A stretch of 64,000 nucleotides of DNA, from positions 25,893,001 through 25,957,000 of the forward strand of contig CM076147.1 of assembly GCA_038025085.1 (NCBI GenBank), read 5' to 3'. Below, one piece after another: positions 57,378-64,000 of the stretch. The stretch's first letter is position 1. The number at the start of each line of letters is the position of its first letter. A model generated the notes under the pieces. The model made no database searches, was not told the DNA's origin, and saw nothing but the letters and a program-made list of their open reading frames with translations. The DNA is from Tetragonia tetragonoides (taxonomy: Eukaryota > Streptophyta > Magnoliopsida > Caryophyllales > Aizoaceae). The translations under genes were made by a program, and so were the position numbers.

Positions 57378-58131
57378 AAGATTTACATTTGTTTTTTAAT
57401 ATTGATGTTTTTCACTGTTTTACAAAAAGTTAAATCTGTAACAGAATTTATGGCAAATATTGAGCATGCTCGCCCATCTTTACTCTTGGGTCAAACTCAT
57501 TCGATAGATCTTTTTCCATTCTTTCATGGAGGGATTCTCTATGATAATTCTTTTGGAGAATTATCCCTACTTCTTTAAAAAAAGGTACAATTTGCACCAA
57601 AAAAAAAAACAAAATACTCTGTATTAAGAGCGCACTTCTTTTGGGTTAGAGCGCACTTTTCTCGACCTGAATTTGGATCAAACATATAAAAAAATTGACC
57701 ATGCATGTCTTGACCTAAAAACTAATTTGTAACTTCCCAAAATAATAACCCGAAATTTCTCTATTCCCGTTTTCAGTCTAGATTTCAAATCAGTTCTCAA
57801 TTTTACCATTTTTTTTAGTTTTCTTCACTTTCAACCTCCAATTATCAGTCCCAAATAAACCTTGACAAATGGAGGGGCCCTGATAGCCGACCCCACCCGA
57901 CTTGGCCCACTGTTTAGCAACTTATAACCTGTTTACAACTATGAAAGGGAGGGTTAAAATAAGAAAACTCATTTAAAAGTTAAGAAATGTCATACCAAAT
58001 TAACCCACTAAATATTTTATTTAAAAAAATAATTTTAAACTTTAAACGGGTCAAAATAGACCTGTCCAAACATATATCTGATCCGCCGGTCCACCCACAA
58101 ACATGCATGACTTAACCCAACCATTTACTAA
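57378..58131. other. Between duplicated segments, nothing recognised
   Basis: Includes a 70-codon open stretch at 57366-57578 (FMANIEHARPSLLLGQTHSI) that I could not assign, an A-run at 57598-57609, and AT-rich sequence. Confidence 0.4.
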
Positions 58132-58401
58132 ATGGGCCAACCCAATCCGGCTCGTTGTCGTTGCCCAGGCCTAATCCTTAAAAACCTGCTGAATAAAAAC
58201 AACAATATTGATAAATATCGTAATGTCTTTGACCCTTCTGATGTCGTTAAGGTTGGTACAGTCGAGGAGTTGAGATTTGCCGTGAAACACGTAGAATGGG
58301 TCAGAATCGAGGTTTTAAAGGGGTTGCCTGCAAAGGTGGAGAGTGTCATTAGGGCTGTCTGGGAGAAAGAGTTGGGGTTAGATGGTGATGACCTGACCTG
58401 A
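58132..58401 (+). CDS. Unrecognised 89-codon reading frame, possible gene fragment
   Basis: Open from an ATG at 58132 to TGA at 58399-58401. The last two thirds (VFDPSDVVKVGTVEELRFAV, VKGLPAKVESVIRA-like helices, EKELGLDGDD) have the composition of a real folded protein: alternating hydrophobic and charged residues and good coding balance in AT-rich surroundings. No family recognised. No splice signals or promoter chosen with confidence. It may be the 3' exon of a lost gene carried by a duplication or transposon. Confidence 0.35.
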   Translation: MGQPNPARCRCPGLILKNLLNKNNNIDKYRNVFDPSDVVKVGTVEELRFAVKHVEWVRIEVLKGLPAKVESVIRAVWEKELGLDGDDLT

Positions 58402-58694
58402 TATGATTTTGGTCGGGGTGACTGAATGATATGATTTTATTATTATAAATTACACGTATAATGATCTATAAATATAATCTATAAATATAAATAGGTTTTG
58501 GTAGGAGTGAGTCACATCTGATATCTCATATCTGATATGATAATTACGTATAATTGGAAGGGTTTGGTTGGGTGTTTTGTTGTAAAGCTGACTGAGTTTT
58601 TAATTAGTACTGAAATTTAGAATAGAATCTGAATTAGGGGTGGAGTTTTAATATCATACTACTGCTATGCTATTGGGTTTTTTCCCATATCAAA

Positions 58695-58841
58695 ATCTTG
58701 CATACCTAATTGGTTTTGAAGCGTTTCAAGCTTTTTATTTAGCTTTTTGATTTAATTTTTTGTTGCTTTAACGGGGATTTTCAGCTCATCAACCTCTTTT
58801 TTGAGGTTTAAGCATATATTGAGTTATTCATTTGTGTTCAT
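58695..58841 (-). pseudogene. Small coiled-coil reading frame, copy A' (broken)
   Basis: Homologous to 48007-48249 from its ATG (58841) through LQNQLGMQD. Stops at codon 6 (TAA) and codon 30 (TAA), whereas copy A has its stop at codon 10. After MQD the sequence diverges completely, so the 3' third is missing. The upstream TATA block is shared. Confidence 0.6.
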
Positions 58842-59038
58842 TTTTGTAAGAAGTATGGAGGTTGAAGAACATAAGGGTGGTTAAATGATAATAATGGATG
58901 AAAAAGAGAACTTAACCACTACCTATATATAGGGCTAGTTGGTAATCAAGATGCAAATTTACTTCACAAACAACAAACGGCTAAAAAAGATTAGAGAAGT
59001 CACATAGCCTAACAGGTTCGAAGCTGGGCTCGGTGTCT
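58695..59038. repeat. Duplicated locus, segment A' (partner of 48007-48441)
   Basis: Matches copy A through the coiled-coil frame, 5' leader, 'ccactacctatatatagggc' promoter block and 'cacatagcctaacaggttcg' up to 'ctcggtgt', exactly where the gag-only element interrupts copy A. It represents the empty insertion site. Confidence 0.88.
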
Positions 59039-59473
59039 GAATAAAAAAAATTCCGCCTTTTATAGTAAGTGAATGATTATTATTATTATTAAGATAGACA
59101 TGAGATGTTTAAGGGCCAAATGTTTTAGTCATCATGTCAATATCAATGGTGAAGAATTGGAGATAGAATCTATATTGAGGGGTTGAAATATATTCAGAAT
59201 AGCATATTACATATCCTAACCTAACATAACCTATTACACTCCAATAAAATTCAGAGTAATTAGGTTGCGTTTATTTTCGTATATTATACATGACAACACA
59301 ATGGTTGCAACCATGAGTTCTCGTATGGTCACCAACACGTTTGTGAGAAACTGTTTATGTCAAAGCTTCAGAACTTGAAGTATATTGAAACGATAATCTA
59401 GTTGTTACTAAATCCATATCAGAGGAGAGCATGACACATTTCATAGGGAGATTGAGAATTTGATCATAGATCC
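59037..59473. repeat. Duplicated locus, segment B' (partner of 56984-57377)
   Basis: Contiguous with A' through a short ATT-repeat expansion (about 59070-59090). It ends 'gatcc' at 59473, where the second Tat-like LTR begins; copy B continues past the same point ('gatccgaag'). Confidence 0.85.
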
Positions 59474-59521
59474 TGAGACGTCAAAAAAACGCCTTCAGAT
59501 TTCTCCGCAAAAGCCCGATGA

Positions 59522-61314
59522 CACTACAACAAAAAGGTCCAGTAGTGACATTTATTTTAAAGTATTGTGAGGGTTTTAAACGTCACAAAAACGTCACAAT
59601 GTTCTATGGCACTTAAAGCTGTCACAATTATTGTGACAAAAAATGCGTCACTAATGTTTTGCAAGTGACATGTCCAGTCGTCACTATTTCTTCAGTCATT
59701 CTGCCTTAGTTTGTTTTTCAATTTTATATACCAATTTTTATATTTGTTTATATTAATTGTATTGCTTCAGTACTTTAAAAGCCTATCTAGTAAAAAAAAA
59801 TATATAATTAAGAGATAAATATGTACGACAAAGCAAAAATTGAAATTCAATTAAAAAAGTATATAAGTACATTTTTCATTTAATTGATAATTATGCTCAC
59901 ATCCCGTATTGATACTGGAGACTTATAGCACATACACCAAAAACAAAACAAAATAAAAAAATAAATTACACTTCATTCTTATAATCTTATCCATGAAAGA
60001 GCCTAACAGTGACAAAAACTAGACTAATAAGAAAAATCTTATATCTGCAACTTCATGGTGACAAACTTCTGCCCAAATAATGTCCATTTGCGCAATCAAC
60101 TGCTTGCATGGTCTACCAATTCTCTGCCTCAACCTCTAAACAAAGACCAAACCATTATACCGTCACATTTGATTTTGGTTTCTGAATACTAACACTTCTT
60201 CTTGCTCTTGAATTCTGACGCTCAACCTATGCATAGGTAAACTTTTATCAGTAACAACAAAATAAGTAGTAATCTTTTTAACACAAATCAAACCATATAA
60301 AGCATACCGAATGGCGAAGGGGATGAGAAGTCATTCTTACACGGGTTCACACCAAAAGGAAAACTAAGACTTTGAGGCTTACCTTTGTAAACTTCTCCAC
60401 TACATTGAATAGATTCCAAAAGTAAAGGGATGAGAATTGAGAAATTGTTATTACTTATTACTAGCTGCTGATGTGTAGTGAGGCCAATCAAGACACTTTC
60501 AGTGTTGAAGAAAGTTCAATCACGGGGCTCTTCAAGCACATTCAGGACAATTCTCAAACAATAAAATCATTTTCCATAAACATCAAAATTCTACTGAATT
60601 TCTTCAGGCCCATATAATTACAAAATCTCTACTCAAAAATATCAGATTAATTAAATAACCAAATAAAGAAGTATAAATCATATAGGCAAATTAAAATGGT
60701 AAGTCGACATTCAAAATACCGAAATTGCAGTGTAAAAACCAAATAAGCGTAGCTCCGGAAAATCTGAAAAACCCAGCAACTATCTTGGAACCTTAGCACC
60801 CGTCTTTGACCAACCACTCTCCAGAATTGTGGATTTCATGGAAGCTCCTAGCAAAAGGAACTTCATCAATGGCGTCGAGAAACAAACGGAGCTCCATAAA
60901 GGTTTGGGCAGTGATATTGGTTACGATGTGAGGGAATTAAGATGGAGGAAGGGTTTAAGGTTTGAAGGCCTTTGATGGAGAAGGACGAGAAGAAGCATAG
61001 CAAGGAGGATCTGTAAGTGGAAGGAGAAGAAAGATAGAGAGTTGGGTGTGGAACGAGTGGAGGCGGATGGACACTGGTTTCTTTGAGGAAATAAGAAAAA
61101 CCTTAATGGAGTGAAGTAAAGGAGTTGAACGCTCAATTTGGGCTTAGGCCAGGCCATTTTCACCTTTTTTTAATTTTTTTTATTGCTAAACCTTGATTTG
61201 TGACGGCTGATGCTGTCACAAGATGTATTGATGTCTTAACCCGTCACAATATTAGCTACATTTGGTCCACCCGTCACAAAACATCCGTCACTACTGGACC
61301 ATTTTCTTGTAGTG
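59522..61314. mobile_element. Non-autonomous CACTA (En/Spm) transposon in the LTR
   Basis: 1793 bp. The left end CACTACAACAAAAAGGTCCA and the complement of the right end CACTACAAGAAAATGGTCCA match at 18 of 20 bases, and the 3-bp duplication TGA is perfect (59519-59521, 61315-61317). Subterminal regions are crowded with 'gtgac/gtcac' units, typical of CACTA. No transposase. The interior holds an unassigned stretch of higher coding-like quality (60730-61160). Confidence 0.93.
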
Positions 61315-61639
61315 TGATGAAAGGAGTAATTTATAAACTTGAACGCTAGTTTTGCTTTAATAGGTAAAATTAGGTCTCAGGTTTTTCCTCGATCACTCCT
61401 TTATTCCAGTCTCATTCAAAAGCCCCGTTCAAGAGCTTTCCAAAGACACCTCTCATGACTTTTTCCGTCTTTTACCGCCAAGTTGCGAATCGGGGTAGAA
61501 CCGTCTTTTACCGCCCAAGGGTAAAAAGGTATTTTCATATTTTTCGGAATACTAAAGTCCTCCGGAAAATTAAAATAGACTTGATGTCGTCATTATGACG
61601 ACATCCAGCTGGGATATGACAGCCGTCAGCGGCTCTGGA

Positions 61640-61720
61640 ATAAAATCCAGAGCTGCTAGTGGCGCTGACCTAAGCCGCTAGCGGCGCTGACCTGAGCCAC
61701 TAGTGGCGCTGGATAAGCTT
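61640..61720. repeat. GC-rich tandem/palindromic block upstream of the LTR TATA box
   Basis: About two and a half copies of a 31-bp unit with 'ccgctagcggcgctgacct' and variants 'gccactagtggcgctgg'. CTAG/ACTAGT-centred palindromes. Confidence 0.75.
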
Positions 61721-61799
61721 CCAAGCCCGGCTATTTTTTCAGCCCAACTCCAAAAAAAAAACGGCTCCTCTTCACCCGTTCAGCCCTACTTCATGCGCC

Positions 61800-61807
61800 T
61801 ATAAATA
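61800..61807 (+). promoter_or_regulatory. TATA box of the second Tat-like LTR
   Basis: TATAAATA in 'cgcctataaatacaaccctc', about 790 bp before the LTR end. Predicts element RNA start near 61835. Confidence 0.6.
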
Positions 61808-62587
61808 CAACCCTCTTCCCTCAGTTCAAAACACACAGTCTAATGTTGACAACCTCTATTCTCGGTTGAGTACTCCCGAGCTTCTCCCTCTTTCTTCCAA
61901 ATTTATTCTTGAGATCTTGTCTCTACTATTTTTTTCAAACATAGCCTACAGTTCAGGTACAAACTCCTGAGGGCTCAAATTTTACTTTCCTAAGTGTTTA
62001 TTTTCTAGTAGTCATAATGTAGATATCATGCTAGTAAACGTCTTTTATTGCTTCCTAAATATTGTCTTTCCAAGCATGTCTAGTCGTTATGCTGCTCAAC
62101 TTGCCAATCGAATGCATGTCTAAATAAGGGTCAATGATAAATGTTGTGATGCTTGTGATGAACCAATTAATAGTCTAAGTTTAGGTTGTTAATCCGGTTT
62201 GTGTGGGAATCATGTCTTTAAATTATTGAGCAAACTTGAGTTAGTAGAGGCCGTCACAAAAAGGCGAGTTAGGTGCCTAACACCTTCCCACCTTGTACCT
62301 TCGCCACCGAACCTATTATTCTTTGGTACTCATATGTTTTATATGAGCATGAGTCTTTCTAAAAACATTATCAGTTCACTCATCGCGCTATTGGGTTGTC
62401 CCTTCGGTTTGTCCCTTCGATAAAACGCCGATAGCAGATTTGTGACCTCTTTCATGGTTTTTATTCAATTCAAGTCTTTACAAAAGCTTTTCTAACTCGA
62501 TGGTCCCTAAAACTTATCTAAACCCCCAACTTACAAATTTTCTATAAGGACGCACTCTGTGGCCATAGAAATCCCAGGTCCTTACAG

Positions 62588-62605
62588 TGGCGAGTTCACT
62601 GGGGA
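62588..62605 (+). other. Primer-binding site of the second Tat-like element
   Basis: TGGCGAGTTCACTGGGGA, differing at a few positions from the site at 55445-55428. Confidence 0.7.
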
Positions 62606-63392
62606 TTTATTTAAGAGGGTGAGTCTCGAAAGTCAAGTTTGCTTAATTGTTTAATAATATGTTCCATATTGCATCATTTGCATTATTTGCATGTGCTCTT
62701 TTACAAACTTTTGACCCTTATTGACTGTCGAGGAAGTTTGTATCGCAACTCGTAGACAACCCCTATATCTAAAGAAATATACAATTGTCCTATCGTGCAA
62801 ACCGACGCTTCGTCACCCACGACTCATCGACTCTTGTTGGTGAAAAGAATTACAATTGATGTGTCCACCATCCGCTGAATGGAAATTGTAATTTGTAGTG
62901 GTGACCTCACAGGAGCCAAAAGCCTCTAGCCCACATTCGTGCATTCGCTTGCTTGTTGTGCATGTGACGTTGTAATGCCCGTCTGATCACATGGTTGTCT
63001 GTAACTGCGTCGTTATAATGCTTGCCTGAATACATGAATGTCGTGACTATGTGCCAACATGTACTTACGTGCTAGGAGTCTTTTCTTTTATTTTTAGCTA
63101 GTTCCTAATGCCCAAAAATTGTTGCGAGAATTCAATTCGATGAACACTCGTCATTTTCCCAATGATATATTTTATAAAAGTCATGAGCAATTTCTTAGGA
63201 TCTTTTTAAAAAGAGTTAGTCATTCCAATTTCCCCTCTCCCTTTTCTATTTCTTTATTTAAATATATTTTTTGATGTAATCCAGATTCGGTAAAAAAAAA
63301 AAACAAAAGCAAAAAAAAATAAAAACGAAAAATGGCGAAAAAAAAGACGCCGAATTTTATTTTTTTTGCGAAAAAAGAATGAGGACCGAAAT

Positions 63393-63429
<37 letters not shown>

Positions 63430-63756
63430 CCCATTTTCCATTATCTTTGAGTCTAGAAAAATTAAAAAAAAAAAAAAAAAAAAAATAGGGTAGTCCGTCT
63501 TTTTCTTTTTTTCTTACTTTCGTTCATTGACTTTATTTTCTTTTGATATTAGGGAAATATTTGGGCATTTAGGCTTAAGGATCTTTTTTTTAGGACAATG
63601 TGTTTTCTATGTGTGGGTCAACATTTTTCGTAGGAGAGTCTCGTGGTCCTTTTGATTCTCAACGGTCATCTACTGGTTCAGATCATGCTAGGGTCCAACA
63701 AGCGTTTCTCAGCTGAAGATACATAGGAAGAACCTCTCCTCAGGCTAAGATCGGAA
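62606..63756 (+). other. Leader of the second Tat-like element
   Basis: About 1.15 kb of non-coding leader. Includes poly(A) and poly(T) runs at 63291-63320, 63393-63427 and 63462-63485. Confidence 0.5.
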
Positions 63757-64000
63757 ATGGGCCAGAATGCTAAGAAGATCAAGACTCATTTTGTAACCAC
63801 TGCATATCCGACCCACTAAACTTCAAAAGAATCGGTACTTGATACTCAAGATGAATCCCTTGACTTAGGGGAACAATTGGACCGATCACTCCAAGAGGCC
63901 AAAATCCAAGTGGGCATTGATCCTGATGAGACCCCTAGTCTCGTTGAGTACAGAAGCACAGCCAAGTCAATCCAAGCCCTTGTTGAAGCACAATACAATA
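63757..64000 (+). pseudogene. Start of a Tat-like gag, one stop, cut by the window edge
   Basis: From the ATG at 63757 (MGQNAKKIKTHFVTTAYPTH) a frame continues to the window end with one TAA at 63817. After it comes a charged segment (DESLDLGEQLDRSLQEAKIQ) and then SIQALVEAQYN. Its position, about 1.15 kb after the primer site, fits gag. Too short for family proof. Confidence 0.4.

Larger units (their letters stand above)
59474..64000 (+). mobile_element. Second Tat/Ogre-like gypsy element, 5' part (runs off window)
   Basis: The 5' LTR begins TGAGACGTC at 59474 and ends CTTACA at 62586. It is followed by GTGGCGAGTTCACTGGGGAT, the same primer-site and leader text as the gag-only element at 55446 downward ('ggggatttatttaagagggtg'). 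Without its CACTA insert the LTR is about 1317 bp. TATAAATA sits at 61800-61807, with a GC-rich repeat block upstream (61640-61715). The start is supported by comparison with segment B, which lacks it. The 3' LTR is outside the window, so the TSD (gatcc expected) is unverified. Confidence 0.7.

Noticed and set aside
57366..57578. 70-codon frame next to segment B
   Set aside because: Starts within the duplicated segment and has no family resemblance; the partner copy does not continue into it, so no support for selection.
63291..63485. Structured A/T homopolymer mirror as a functional element
   Set aside because: Homopolymers of this kind are common slippage products and assembly-prone; no further pattern seen.
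34383..64000. Integrated pararetrovirus or other viral sequence
   Set aside because: All pol and gag text matches plant copia or gypsy domain order with LTRs; no movement-protein or caulimovirid coat motifs seen.

Overview
The window is plant nuclear DNA. It has split genes with GT-AG introns, plant-type LTR retrotransposons, LINEs, tRNA-derived SINEs, MITEs, a CACTA element, an hAT element and Helitron remnants. The proteins and repeat families point to a eudicot. A Caryophyllales/Amaranthaceae genome is possible, but that is only a guess. No bacterial, CRISPR, rRNA or free-standing tRNA genes were seen.

Three real host genes occupy the left half. (1) The 3' end of a PP7-type serine/threonine phosphatase lies on the + strand (1-3947, four exons visible, start outside the window). 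(2) A complete HOTHEAD-like GMC oxidoreductase lies on the + strand (11242-15011, five exons, 580 aa deduced). (3) A complete ARID-HSP20 chromatin protein of the ARID5/6 type lies on the - strand (coding 16070-32907, twelve coding exons plus a 5'UTR exon, 596 aa deduced). All exon joins kept frame when checked base by base. The ARID gene is stretched over about 17 kb by intronic insertions: two or three SINEs with target-site duplications, two short poly(A) retroposons, an antisense Ty1/copia relic, a LINE fragment, a perfect Stowaway MITE and a Tourist-like MITE.

The right half, from about 34.4 kb, is nested repeats. 34383-43217 is a Ty1/copia element with matching LTRs and a 5-bp TSD. Its 5' LTR holds a 951-bp hAT element, and its RT region is replaced by a 947-bp LTR-like insert. 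43.4-45.75 kb holds a LINE relic and Helitron-like remnants. 48442-56983 is a reverse-oriented, gag-only Ty3/gypsy (Tat/Ogre-like) element with LTRs, TSD, PBS, PPT and tandem arrays in its 3' region. It lies inside one member of a duplicated locus whose other member (58695-59473) preserves the empty site. From 59474 a second Tat-like element starts and runs off the right edge. Its LTR is split by a 1793-bp non-autonomous CACTA element with a 3-bp TSD.

The duplicated locus carries two decayed copies of a small coiled-coil reading frame on the - strand, each with a TATA box. I do not recognise its family. The host genes show no evident functional link to one another. The clearest biology here is insertion history, the gag-only element, and the unrecognised coiled-coil pair.
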